From positions 278,618 to 342,617 of the forward strand of contig NW_003101656.1 in the NCBI RefSeq assembly GCF_000003855.2: 64,000 nt of DNA, read 5' to 3'. The DNA is from Blastomyces gilchristii SLH14081. Lineage: Eukaryota; Ascomycota; Eurotiomycetes; Onygenales; Ajellomycetaceae. The position numbers and the translations under genes were made by a program. Below are positions 1 to 11,388 of this stretch, one piece after another; the stretch's first letter is position 1; each line of letters begins with the position of its first letter. The notes under the pieces are model-generated. The model worked only from the letters and a program-made list of their open reading frames with translations. It was not told the origin of the DNA and ran no database searches.

Positions 1-182
1 TGCGCTGTTGGCTTCGGAGCCGTTTGAATCAATGTTGCGTTTTGACGCTGCAGTGTTCTTCACTGCGACAATCAGCAGCGTTTATCCGACGCCATTGTTG
101 CAGCTATGTGTTCCTCCCACAAGAGCTGAAGGCATGTTTTACATCGTCCCCCGCAGAGGAGGGCTTGCCGTCGTTTTTCAAA
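1..182. other. GC-balanced flank, possibly host sequence
   Basis: This is the only long stretch at the left edge with ordinary composition: many CG, GG and CC dinucleotides, unlike the following 60 kb. An open frame runs through it on the plus strand but is short, is cut by the window edge and shows no motif I recognise. Similarity to the gypsy C element begins at about 183, so the segment abuts a truncated transposon. It could be the end of a host gene, a non-mutated unique region or part of another element; I cannot decide. Confidence 0.4.
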
Positions 183-2640
183 AAACAGAATGAGTAAAGA
201 CAATAATCTCTCACTTGAAGAATGATAAGATATTGAATGATAAGTGTCTTACAAAAGTAGTAGAAGAGATGCTTTCAAACTTCAAGCTAAGAAAATTGAA
301 AAATAATCTTATGCTTTATCTTGATTGAAAATACACAAAAGCTCTCTATCTAGAACATTTGTTTAGACATAACTTAATAGCTCACATGCATAAGCAATTC
401 AGTCACTTAGAAAGCTCTGAACTTATAAGCATACTCAAATCAAGAGTATACTGATCAAGCATGACTGAGAACAGTCAGATGTACACTCATGAGTGCCTGA
501 ATTACCAGGTTATGAAAGAATCTAACAAAGAGTTAAAATGCAGAAAAGTTCAATATCAGATGAAATATACAATATAACTTTTTAAATAATGAGAGATGAA
601 TCTCATAGACATACTACTGTAAACATCAAATGAAAATTATTGAATAATAACTGCTATTGACTACACTACTGACTGATGAGATGTAATAGCAGTTTCAGAC
701 AAGACAGAGAAGATAATGATGAAGTGTCTACATAATAAGATCTATATTAACTATGAAATACTGTGTAAGATTCTAACTGATAACAGTGTGAATCTCATAG
801 AAGAAGCAGTGAGACATTTCATGAGTCAGTTACAGATAAGACATTGTAGAACAATATTGTATTATTCACAGATATATGAGAAGATAAAATACTGGAATGA
901 AGTCTTGAATAACATACTAATGAGATATCTAGTGAATAAGTCTACATAACTATGAAATGAATGTCTTGATCAAGCACTATTAATCACACGAATTCAGCAG
1001 TATGCAGTCTTCAAGTGTTTATTATTCTATCTGTTATATGAATTGCATCTGCACATTTCAGAGAATGCTTTCAAAAAGATGTGAGAGAAAATAGCAGTTA
1101 CAGATGCAGCAGTAGCAGTTACAGACACAGCAGTCGCTAGACTGACCGTGTGACCGTGTCTGGGACCAGGACCAGATTTTTTGATAGTCCCATTACCAAT
1201 TCGACTGATCCCATTACACGGTTTTAACATTAGATAGTAGTCCCATACTGTCCCAGTGGGACTTACTGTCTACTCTTGTCACATTTTCCAAATGGGACCA
1301 TGATTTTCACTTCTCAATTTAAATTATTTTTATTGCTTTAAATGACTTTAAATCTCATTTGAGTGTTACCAAAAAGCGTTACTTTTTAAAAAATTAAAAA
1401 TAGTCTAAAAGAAATCTTAAAATGTCTAAAAATAGTAACTTTATGCTAAGAATGGGACTAAATGAGACCAAATGGGACCACTTTCTCATTTTTTTCAAGT
1501 CATGGTTCCATTTTAAGATCTGATATATAGTCACTTTACATGTTTTTTTGATAGCCAGTCCCAGCGGGATTCACGCCAAGAAATGTATGGGACCAGACCA
1601 AATGGGACCAAATGAGAAATTCATGGTCCCGGCGGCCAGTCTAGCAGTCGCAGACATGAAATCAAGATTGAAAGAGATCAGCCATGCATGTGTAAAAGCT
1701 AATAAGTTACTTCTGAACTGAGTAATTCAAATAAAAAGAATATAAGACTCACTAGTTAAGAAATTGAGTCTCAAGATAAGAATATGATTTCTTATATATA
1801 ATGAGAGTTCTGAGAAGTTTCAATCTAGATGATTTGAGCTCTATAAAATACTTAAATCACATTCTTTGAGAATCTACACATTGAAGAAATCAGAGAGACA
1901 GATCTTATATAACTTGATAAATAATTCACATCTTATACAAGTGAAGATGCAAGATCTGAGTGAATTATAATCATTCACAGCACTATAATCAGCATTGAGA
2001 AAGTAGAAGATTACAATTGAAAAGTCTCACAAAGTAAGGGAAATCATAGATACTTATAAATCAGATAATCTCACTTATTTCAATCTTTTCACAATTATAA
2101 GAAATGAATGGAAAGAAATGAAGAAATCAAACAAATATCACACTTTAATAAGTGATCAGACTGTAGTCAGTTGATAATAATATACTGCAGATAGTAGATA
2201 TAACATGATAAAGAGCAGTCTCAAAGCAGCAGACTACACATCAATCAGATTATAGAAGAAAAACAAATTCAGAGTTAAATTTAACTGTTTACATCAGTTC
2301 AATAACAGAGATAACAGAGAATGAAGTATCTGAAACATTCACAAATATATAAGATCAAGTCATCTCAATCTCTGAAGACACTCAGAGATCAGATAAGATT
2401 AGTTTCAATGAGCTGTTCACTATAGTAGTGTAAGTGAGTGAAGAGAGACAGTATCATATATAAGACAGAATCACAAAAGATGAAAGCTGCTGAATCTAGT
2501 TACTGAATGTTGTATTATATAGAGATCATATAAGAGTAGTAACTAGCAGACAAAGGAAAAAGCATAAGAAAGGAAAAGAGATAATGAATTGATTATCAAC
2601 TGTAAAGATCAGCTGTAACAGATAAAATATTATTATATAC
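183..2640 (+). pseudogene. C1 integrase and C-terminal pol remnant
   Basis: This is decayed polyprotein sequence. The open stretch 716-949 carries the integrase core, with a TDNSVNL block around the second catalytic Asp and the region of the third acidic residue. It matches minus-strand frame 54768-55010 of C2 nearly residue for residue. Upstream, 190-460 matches the region of C2 at 55269-55535 that precedes the integrase zinc finger. Downstream, after MITE1, 1644-2640 matches the C2 pol C-terminus, which is rich in Glu and Lys and has no domain I know. Stops, mostly TGA, occur throughout. It cannot encode a working integrase. Confidence 0.8.
1138..1643 (-). mobile_element. MITE1, 506-bp hAT-type nonautonomous element
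   Basis: Terminal inverted repeats begin TAGACTGNCCG at both ends. The 8-bp TSD GCAGTCGC lies at 1130-1137 and 1644-1651. An 8-bp TSD together with a TAG..CTA end fits the hAT superfamily. There is no ORF. This is one of the least mutated copies: GGGACC/GGTCCC-type repeats cluster near both ends, the kind of subterminal repeat that hAT transposases bind, while the centre is AT-rich. It is inserted in the C1 pol sequence and is less decayed than its host, so it probably arrived later. Confidence 0.9.
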
Positions 2641-2772
2641 ATCTCATTTATTTTCATACATCACACATTTAATCTATTTTCAATGTCATGTCACCTGAAA
2701 ACAAAAACATCAAAAATAAAGAAAATCTCAAAACTCAGGATCTGTAAGGAATTTGAGGGCTGCAAGCCACTC

Positions 2773-4184
2773 TTATAATAATATCATACACATCTTCAAT
2801 TCCTCTACTGCTCTGTGTATGATATTAATATCATTTATCACAAGATTGGCTGAAATACTAATATAGAAATATGTACACATGAAAGTAGAAAAATTGAAGG
2901 AGAGCGCGGAACCCGCAGAATCAGAAGTCAGAACAGAGAGAACAGAGATGAAAGAAATAGAAGAAGAAGGTGCAGAACTGAATGAATGACAGCAGAAGTT
3001 ATCTGAGGTTAAATACTTATAACTCAGAGTGCACACAACCTTACTTACAGAGAAGATGTTGACAGAGAAAATGATAAGACAACCTTGAGAGTGAGAGAGA
3101 GTAGTTTCAGCAGTGTTATCATCTTCAATTAAAATGATCTCTGACACTGAAGTAACTAAGAACTAATAAAACTGTAAAAACAGAGATAATAATGATCAAA
3201 CAAATACTCACTGATCTTAGAATTGTACATATAATTACGACACACATGAGACTTCTCAGAAAGAGAGAGAGAAATGCAGATAAATACAGAAAGTAGAACA
3301 CAGCATACAAACAGCTCATTTTCATAATAACATTTCAGACAAGATATACAAGTCTCACACTCATGAGTGCAAAAGAGTACAATATCTGCATTCTTATTTC
3401 TGAAAACATGAATATCTTTTGCCTGCATCACAAAGTCAGATAACAGACATTAGAGAATAGACTGATATAAATCTGTAATTCTAAAGAAATTCACTATAAT
3501 GAATGTCTCTGCAATGTTGAACATTACAGTTGTAAAAAGTTTCTTAATATCTGTGAATATCATGACTTCATCCATAATAAAACTCATAACAATTTTCTCT
3601 AAGAACAGGAAAATCAGTGTTAGAAAGAGAAGATGAAAAAAGAAAGACTTACAATCTTAACACTAATGACAAGAGAAGTGATTCTTCAGTGCAAATGAAT
3701 GATTGTCTCATTATAAATACTTAAAATAAATATAATAATCAGCATTCATGACTGAGCTTTAGATAGTTATGTCATACACTATCTTTATACAATAAATTAT
3801 TCTAGAAATTGATAAGAAGAGTGAAAGTGTATATACTGAGAAACATGATTTATCAAGTCTATACAACATCTTCTTGAAATGAGAAGAGCTGATAATGAAG
3901 GCAGAAGTAGCAGAGGCAGACAGAGCAGAAGTAGTAGAAGCAGAAGTAAGAATCACAGAGACAGATGTAGAAGATGAAAAGAGAGCAGTAGAAGAGGCAG
4001 AGAAGAATACAGAAGACTCAGTCATATATAATACAGACAATTTCTTCATTATCTCATTCTTCAAGTTCTGAATCAATAATTCAATATTGAGATCACAATC
4101 ATTAGTAGATACAGATCTGTTAATATGTGAAGATTCTATATAAATTACAACAAACATATCAGTATCTGCATTCATACAAAACAT
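2773..4184 (-). pseudogene. C1 copy of the antisense accessory gene, decayed
   Basis: Three minus-strand stretches match the plus-strand gene of C2 at 52030-53518. 4184-3759 corresponds to the first ORF (start MNADTDMF, Ser/Ala-rich middle, FKKMLYRL block). 3431-3156 is the cysteine-rich exon, with CETCISCLKC kept and the fifth Cys changed to Tyr. 3147-2773 is the last exon (SEIILIEDDNTAETTLSHSQ). The intron donor GTGAGT is still present between the last two. The first ORF reads through where C2 has an in-frame TGA, which shows that stop is a C2-specific mutation. Function is unknown. The gene lies between pol and the 3' LTR, opposite to element transcription. Confidence 0.7.
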
Positions 4185-4719
4185 GATCAGAAAACATGAT
4201 TAAGAAACATAATCAGATACATGCTGAGAAAAGAAGATTAAGAGTGTATAAGAAGATGAAGAAGATGTGTTATTTATAATAGTATGTTCTGATAATCATT
4301 AGAAGATAAACAAGTCCTGATCATATTTCACAATGTGTTACACTTACTGCTAATAAACTGTCTGATATAAACACTACAATGACACTTGTTGTCAGAATGA
4401 GAGATAGATTATCACTAGAAATGTGTATAATATAATAGATAAACAGATATAAGATGTTGAACAGAAGAAGAGAGCAGGAATCTTGAAGAAGATAATGATA
4501 TTCAATGATGAGAATGATAAAGAAGATGGTTAAAGAATGAGAAAAGTTAGTGAATACGAGATGTAATATAGTGAAAGTTTCTTTATGAGAGTGTACACAG
4601 AATGCTAGCTGAATCAGAAATAGATTATATAATTCTGACCACTAGTGACATGCTGATCTGCATGAAGCTAGAGTGTATATTATGATTATATGAGTGTGAC
4701 TGAATCTGATGAGAGAGAA

Positions 4720-4901
4720 TGTGATTCAGAAGAATGTATAATTACTGAATAATAACACAGCTGCTTCTGAACTTGCTTACAAATGTAAAGAGGTCATAGC
4801 AGCTACTAATTAATTTAGTGTACTGTATATTAGTGTACTGTAAATAAGAAGCCGGTGTACGCCTGTAATCGTATGCTGGCTCAAGCAACCTTTGAATCAC
4901 A
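4720..4901 (+). repeat. C1 3' LTR
   Basis: This 182-bp sequence starts TGTGATTC and ends ATCACA. It is the reverse complement of the C2 LTRs (51324-51506, 59371-59553). A purine-rich tract, GATGAGAGAGAA, lies immediately before it and is the likely polypurine primer for plus-strand synthesis. Its CGTACG palindromes are mostly decayed; one CGTACG-derived block survives near 4855-4875. Confidence 0.85.
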
Positions 4902-6846
4902 TAGATGAAGAACTTCAATTCAGTATAAACTATCAAGAACTGAACTGATTAATAAAGAAAGATTATCACTCTTTATCTCTTATCATGAAACTCTAGTATT
5001 AATTAGAAAAGCTAATATTCATACAGCTAAATATCATTACTACTTTTCATAAGATTTGTATCATAGAAGAAGATGAGTGACTTACAGTATTTCAAACATG
5101 ATATAATCGCTTTAAATGAGCAGTAACATCTTTTGAATTGATCAACACTCTCAGTATATTTCAGAAGTATATCAACTGAGTACTCTCAGATTTTATTGAT
5201 GAGTGTGTATCTGTATATCTTGATACCATTCTCATCTTTACTGATAGACTTGGAAAAGAATATCAAGAGTATGTATAAAGAGTATTATCATAACTTTAAG
5301 AAGCAGAACTAATGATAGACATAAATAAGTATGATTTTGAAGTCAAGAGTATAAAATATCTGGATTTTATTATAGAAGTGAATATGATAATCTGAATGAA
5401 TTCTAAGAAGCTTTCTGTTATTTTTAAATGAGAGACTCTGTACACTGTGAAAGATGTACAAAGCTTTATCAGATTTGCTAATTTGTATTAATAATTTATA
5501 CAAACTTGTCAGATATTGCTAGATCACTCACAGAACTTATCAAGAAGAATTCAGTATTTCAATAATTAGCAGATACTAGACTAATTGCTGAGATCATGAA
5601 TTTCACATCTGATCTCACTTGATCTGATCTCATACAGTTCATGACATGAATCCCACCGGCACTAATCATTAAAACGCATGCAAAGTGACTATATATCAGA
5701 TGTCAAAATGAAATCACAACTTGAAAAAAATGAGAAAGTCATATCATTTCATTTCATTTAGTCTCATTCTTGACATAAAGTTACTATTTTTAGACATTTT
5801 AAGGTTTTTTTTAGACTATTTTTAATTTTTTAAAATTAACACTTTTTGATAACACTCAAATGAGATTTAAAGTCATTTAAAGGAATAAAAATAATTTAAA
5901 TTGAGAAGTGAAAATCATGGTCTCATTTGAAAAATGTGACAAGAGTAGACAGTAAGTTTCACTGAGACAGTATAAGACTATCATCTAATGTTAGAACCGC
6001 GTAATGAAATCTGTTGAATTGGCAATGAAACTATCAAAAATTCTGGTTCTGATCTCAGATACGGTCACATGATCAGCCTAGCAGATACTGAAGCGACATT
6101 TTCATCTGATAAGAAGATTTCCATTACTACCTCTCTGTTAATAACATTTAAATTCTGCCTGTGAGATAGGTTATTCAAGCTGATGACTCTGACTATATCA
6201 CAGAACAAGCTATATTGCAATATAATAATAAAGATATCTTATAATTATGTACTTTTATATCTAAGAAACTGAGTTCTGCTGAATGCAATTACAAGATCTA
6301 TGATAAGACACTTTTCATAATTATACACTGTCTAGAAGAATGAGACTTTGAACTTCAAAGTATCTTCAAATTTGATATAATGAGAGATTATAAGAATTTC
6401 AAACACTTTACTACTATTTATAAGCTTACTGAATAACAGATCTAATAATCTGAGCTATTAAGTTATTTTCATTTCATAATACACTATCACTCTGACAGTC
6501 AGAACTCAATGACAGATATTCTCTTATAGTAAGAGAAAGATATATCATCTGATATAATAGATACTTACTGAATGAACTGAGTACATCAGCTCTTAAATCT
6601 GAAGATACTAGTTAATTATAATGACATTACTTATAACACTATATACACTTCTCTGATTAAAACTATTACTGATGTTCTGACTTCTCTCAAATCTACACTA
6701 AATGAATTATAACATATAACAGCTCAGACTGATAGACTTCTTCAAATACTTACTAAGACAGTATATCAAGAAGCACTCTAATTTCTCTCAGAACTACACA
6801 TAAGAACTGATATTTCAGAATGCTTAATTAATGATAATAAAAGTCT
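4902..6846 (+). pseudogene. B1 reverse transcriptase / RNase H remnant
   Basis: This aligns with B3 13380-14870. The RT part (4902-5576) includes the ELN and LINETL-like blocks and the palm region, degraded around 5205-5235. MITE2 then interrupts it within a short linker, and RNase H continues to about 6480, with a [16 protein letters not shown] stretch near 6263-6310 typical of Ty3/gypsy RNase H. The 6500-6846 part is the linker to integrase. Stops are abundant, mostly TGA at Trp positions and TAA at Gln. The frame is interrupted at 6846 by gypsy A-. Confidence 0.8.
5577..6080 (+). mobile_element. MITE2, 504-bp hAT-type element
   Basis: The TSD GCAGATAC is perfect at 5569-5576 and 6081-6088. 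The left end is TAGACTAATTG and the right end is CAGCCTA, both decayed forms of the family termini. The body matches the other 506-bp copies, with GGTCCC changed to GATCTC throughout. It is inserted in the B1 sequence; B3 at 14053-14075 is the empty site. Confidence 0.9.
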
Positions 6847-7104
6847 TATAAGAATAAGTGCTCGCAGGCGATTATTCGGGTGTTTGCAGCCTGACATGAT
6901 ATGTACTGTTAACTACTAGAAGTATTCACAGTAGAAAGATAAAATATAGAGATTAAATGTATATTAGCATTCAAGCTAACTTATAAATAGTATTTGTGAA
7001 CTTCAGTCTATATAGTTATGTGTAGTCAAGAGCTGCTAACTCTACTGATTATATAAGAGATAGAAATAGAGATAAAAAATCTATAACAAGTAGAATTTCT
7101 TACA
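6847..7104 (-). repeat. A- 3' LTR
   Basis: This 258-bp LTR has the same length as the other three A LTRs. Its termini read TGTAAGAA..TTCTTACA, here mutated at the low-coordinate end (TATAAGAA). The adjoining purine-rich stretch, read on the minus strand just before it (AGAGAGAGAAGTA), is the likely polypurine tract. Confidence 0.85.
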
Positions 7105-7421
7105 TACTTCTCTCTCTAAGACTTCATCTATGAAGTCTTGCACTGAGTGATTTCATAGAATCAGACTCAGCACTGCAGTGATACTCATCAAAAACTCTTC
7201 CTATGTATAGAAAATCTCAGTGAGGAAATATTTCTCATTACTATAAAGAAAAAAGAGTCTGTCACTCAGTTTCTTATAAAACTCTTTATAATCTGCAGAT
7301 CTTTCTCTGACTATGATATAGATTTGTCTCATATCTTTTATATAGAAGAGTGTTAGTTGACTTTTAATCATTTCTACAAGCTTCTTATATAATTATTATA
7401 CAGATTTATCTCATCTCTTTC
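7105..7421 (-). repeat. A- post-pol tail with about 85-bp tandem repeats
   Basis: This is the last part of A- before its 3' LTR, separated from the rest of A- by A+. It is homologous (reverse complement) to A+ 38340-38656. With 38915-39010 it forms a tandem array of about three units, each containing a variant of CAGATTTATCTCA. A+ has about two such units at 38335-38440. The A+ insertion point, TSD CTTTC at 7417-7421 and 38915-38919, cuts one unit. No coding potential is seen. Confidence 0.6.
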
Positions 7422-7679
7422 TGTAAGAAATCCCGCTCCTCGCGGATTCTTTACCTCTATTCCTACCTCTCGCGTAATCAATAGGGTTAACGGCCCTTGA
7501 CTACACACAACTATATAGACCGGAGTTCGCGAATACTATTCACAACTCAGCTTGAATACTATTATACATTTAATCTATACATTTTATCTTTCTATCATAA
7601 ATACTTCTAGTAGTGAACAGTACATATCATGTCAAGCTGCAAACACTTGAATAATTATCTGCAAGCACTTATTCTTACA
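7422..7679 (+). repeat. A+ 5' LTR
   Basis: This 258-bp LTR reads TGTAAGAAATCCC..ATTCTTACA. It is the best preserved of the A LTRs; GC islands such as CTCCTCGCGG and TTCGCGAA remain. The sequence immediately downstream (TTTCAAGCTCTG) is shared with A- at the same place and would be the primer-binding region. I do not recognise the matching tRNA. Confidence 0.9.
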
Positions 7680-8766
7680 TTTCAAGCTCTGTCAGTCAGC
7701 AACTGTCTGTTATAACTGAAAGAACTAGAAACTTACATGCTTCAATCTCTGTAAACTCTACTGCAGACACTCAGAAGCAGTCATCTGAATCATGAATAAC
7801 TCTTATAGAATAAGTCTCAGAGAACTTATTAAATCACTTATAAGATATTATTCTCTATATCTGTGACAGAGAAACTCTTCAAACTCACAAATGAATCAAT
7901 CTCAGTGAAGAACATTCTTGAGTATCTTTTACAGAATCAAGCTATTTTTCTACAAGAAATGCTTACTGTTTACAAACACTCTTAAACTGAGTCTCTAGAC
8001 ATGATCTTCAGAGATATCTGTGAACTGAAAAGAAACTTTCTTAAGCTATAATTACTTAAGATCAACTACTGAACCACAATTTATAAAAGCTTTTACAAGT
8101 TTGCATTTGAAATTGACTCACAAGCCCGGCTATGTGACATGAAAGATGAAGAAGCTGATACCTGAATTAGTTGCTTCTTCAATGAAAATGCATGCTCGCG
8201 GGGAGAGACCGTACTGCAGAGCTACTATCTTATAAGCATGAAAAGTATTGATGAACTTGAGATCTCAGGTCACTGTAGTGTCTCTAAAACTCACAGAGTG
8301 AATAAGCAGAGTGATGAAAACTGAGAATCTACTTCTGCAGTAAGTGAGACATGAGAACTCAGATCTGAGAGCTGAGAGACTTGTAAGAGTCATCTTTGAA
8401 TTACAAGATCTCTCTTAAATCTGAAGAAAATTTGCAGAAACTGTGATTGTTACAGACATTATAGATAACATGTACTTAAGACTTGTATAACTTCAAAGAT
8501 GCAATCCACACATAGCTGTTCACAAGTCAGGTTTATACTTTCAATCAGTGTTGGCAGATTCACTCATGAAAATAGAATCAGTTGATGCTGTAGAGTTAAT
8601 TAGAGAAGACAAGCTCATCTATATAATAACTTTACAAATGTCTGAGAACTTCACAGTTATGAAAACTGAGCTTCAGATACTAGAGAAATACTAAGATCTC
8701 ACATAGATGTTCAGCTCAGCAAAGACAGCTGAGCTTTTATCTTATTATAAGAAGAATCTGATAATA
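7680..8766 (+). pseudogene. A+ gag remnant
   Basis: This is collinear with A- 44878-44100. One frame gives long stretches of Leu/Lys/Glu-rich sequence with scattered stops. Near 8432-8465 a CRNC..H-type block resembles a retroviral zinc knuckle (CX2CX4HX4C) whose last Cys is no longer visible, which supports a nucleocapsid/gag role. L1 has inserted at 8767, and the element continues at 30669 after the duplicated GAATCTGATAATA. Protease is not recognisable. Confidence 0.55.
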
Positions 8767-9142
8767 ATAATATTATTATTATTCTTCAATTATAGATGTA
8801 TGCAGTCAGACACTATGACATCTACCTGAGAACTAAAAGTTCTCAGAGTTTTTCCGATATCTATAAAGTTAACTATTATACATTCACCAATTTCAGGTAT
8901 GCAAAATCAGAAAATTCCAGCTCAGAATACAAAAACTGTTTATAAATTACAGTATTTTAACATCTTCTGATACTTTAAAAGCATTTGACAGTATAATGAC
9001 AAAAGAAAAGAGAACACAGTCTTAAAGATAGACACATTCAATAGATAGGTAGAAAAGAATAGAAAGAAAAAACTAAAGTAAAGTAAAGAGAGACTGTAAC
9101 AAAACAAATTATTAAAAGAGAGTATATAGCTGTTTTAACAGG

Positions 9143-10790
9143 CTATATCTGATCAATTTCCCCCTCTTCATATTTAGATATTTCTGAATTCAGTCATTTT
9201 CTTGTAGCTGCTTGAGTTTCTGATAGAAAGTCTGTTAAGTATTTAATTCCTGACTCAGTTGAGAATAAGAATCTTATATTTAATTGATTTAGATCATACT
9301 TCTCTTTCAATATGACTCTGAGACTATTGTATAATGCACAGTGAATTACAATATACTCAGAATTCTCATTTGTATTGCAGAATGAGTATTCTATTGAATC
9401 AAATCTATCATCAAATCTTTGTATATAAGATTTGAAATAGCCATGTTCTAGTTTCAGCTGTATTATAAATGAGAATATTTTCTTTTTACATTTAATTGAA
9501 CAAGATTTCCTCTTGAGTTTTGTTTCAAATCTTGAATAATGTATACTCTTCTTTTGTTTCTGCCAGCTTTCATTTCACTTGTCTAAATAAGATTCTTTTA
9601 TTTTTCTCTTTATAAAAGATCAGGGCACAATTTTTTGAATAGATCTGCTTAATTCTGAACCCTTTTTTACAGCTGAATCAGTCAATTCATTGTCATGAAT
9701 ATTCATATAAGCAGGAACTTAGTACAGATGAATTATCAGCTTTGATATTCTTCTCTTTTGAATTTTTAACACAGTGTTTAAGATCAGTTCAAGATTCATT
9801 TGAGCATCATGAATCTGACTATTTCTAAGTCTTTTTAAAGCAGCTTGACTATCAGAGAATATTCATATCTCTTTCAAATTATTTTCTCTTTTATGAGATT
9901 TTATTTCAATGAGTTTGAAAGCTTTCACTATTACACATAGTTCAGCATCAAAGACTTCAGATTCATATTCTAAATTTCAGAAATCTGAGATAAAATTAAT
10001 ATTATCTTCAGTATAAGCAATGTCTGTGTCTAATCTCTTCAAATTCTCATTTTTCAAGTCATCTGAATAAATCAGAATAGAGTCTTCTATATTGATTATA
10101 GAAATTCTCTTTCAATACTGTTCATATTCTTTCTCTTTAGATAGTTCACTTATTTGTAAGTCTATAAGAGATTCAAGCTTTTCTCTTCAGAAAGATATCT
10201 TCTCATGAACAACTTTTTCAATATTTAAAGAAGAAAATTGATTTTTAATCAGAGAGCATAGTCTGTACAGTTAAGAAGACATTTTCTTTGAAGAATTATT
10301 TTCATTTCAATCAAGAAATTTATTTCAATCCAGTTCATTTTCAGAGTTATTGAATGAAAATGAAGAAGAGACTCTTTCTCTGATTATATAATTTAAGGTC
10401 ATCTTTATAACTCTCAGAGCATAGTTCATACAGATCTTTTCAAATCTAATAGTAGAAGAGAGAATTGAAGCTTCAATTTTCATTACTTTAATAGAAGATG
10501 ATTTAATTACTCTCAGAATTCTTCTCAAAGCTCTGTTTTACAGATTTTGAAGAAGTTCAGTGAAATTTCCTTGATTATTTCATCAAACTTGAACTTTATA
10601 ATCAGCTACTAAGATAATACAGACTATATATAACTCTCTCATAGCCTGGAAGAATAGACCTCTCTCTGTATTTGATAGTCTGATTATGTTGTTTAATAGT
10701 CTTTCTGCCTTGACAGTTCTTTGTTGAATATGATATTTAAAATTCAACTTGGAGTTTAACCATACTTCTAATTATTTAACATTTAAACTG
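9143..10790 (-). pseudogene. L1 ORF2, 3' half: end of RT, RNase H, C-terminal zinc motif
   Basis: This continues the minus-strand ORF2 that is broken at the GGTTT target site by B3; the first half is at 24650-27345. The RNase H region lies around 9660-10010, with an SDSQAALKRL block at about 9835-9865 and an HWVP block whose Trp codon is a stop near 9710. The C-terminal CX2C..HC zinc motif is around 9320-9380. The terminal TAG is at 9143-9145. It aligns with L2 21250-22889. Many stops prevent function. Confidence 0.8.
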
Positions 10791-10795
10791 GGTTT

Positions 10796-11104
10796 TGTGG
10801 CGGGCTGCGCCCGATCAATGATATAGACTATTCCGTTACACTTCACAGATTTCAACCACTTCATTCTTGAACGCGTACGCTCCGATTCTCAGCCATTCTC
10901 AATCACCGATCCTCGGCTGCTACAAACACGTATAGATTCTTCCGCCCTGAAGCTCTACTGCATACATCATTACATATGCATATAAATATTCACTCTGATT
11001 GCTGATTTCCACACTTTCTTTTTCTTTCCTTCTCTAATATTTTTCTCTTTGTTATATAAGATCTATCAATATTATACTGATCTATTCAGTGTAGATCTCT
11101 TACA
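10796..11104 (+). repeat. B3 5' LTR
   Basis: This 309-bp LTR starts TGTGGCGGGC and ends CTCTTACA. A TTATATAAG block near 11052 is a plausible TATA element upstream of transcription start. CG-containing islands (GGCGGGCTGCGCCCG, AACGCGTACGC) survive, so it is less mutated than the B1 and B2 LTRs. The sequence after the LTR does not match a tRNA 3' end I recognise. Confidence 0.9.
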
Positions 11105-11388
11105 CTAGAAAAATATTCATCATCTCCTCATTAGAAATGATTACACACTAAGATATCTGAACATGTAAATAATGTGTAAGAAATAGAGAAACAGTCAAAC
11201 AGTTAAGTGAACACTGAGTTCTCAGATAGAAGCTTGCTTGCCAGTCACTCTGACCATGTAATAAGATCTTACAAAGAGAATCTCAGTGAAAGACCTGAGA
11301 GTTCTGACATTCAGATGTTTGAGATATTCATACAATTACACTTCTTCAGATTTCACAGATATTATACATTTGATAAAATAATATAATC

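Larger units (their letters stand above)
183..4901 (+). mobile_element. Gypsy C1: 5'-truncated, heavily mutated Ty3/gypsy copy
   Basis: This is collinear with the minus-strand element C2 (51324-59553): integrase zinc-binding region, integrase core, C-terminal pol, antisense accessory gene and 3' LTR. It starts abruptly near 183, downstream of where RNase H would lie, so LTR, gag, protease, RT and RNase H are missing. Mutation is heavy, with nearly all Trp and many Gln codons now stops. MITE1 is inserted at 1138-1643. The 3' LTR ends at 4901 and is followed directly by gypsy B reverse transcriptase sequence, so C1 had inserted into B1. No TSD can be checked because the left end is lost. Confidence 0.85.

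Noticed and set aside
8..193. 61-residue open frame as a gene
   Set aside because: It is short, cut by the window edge, runs into the transposon and shows no motif.
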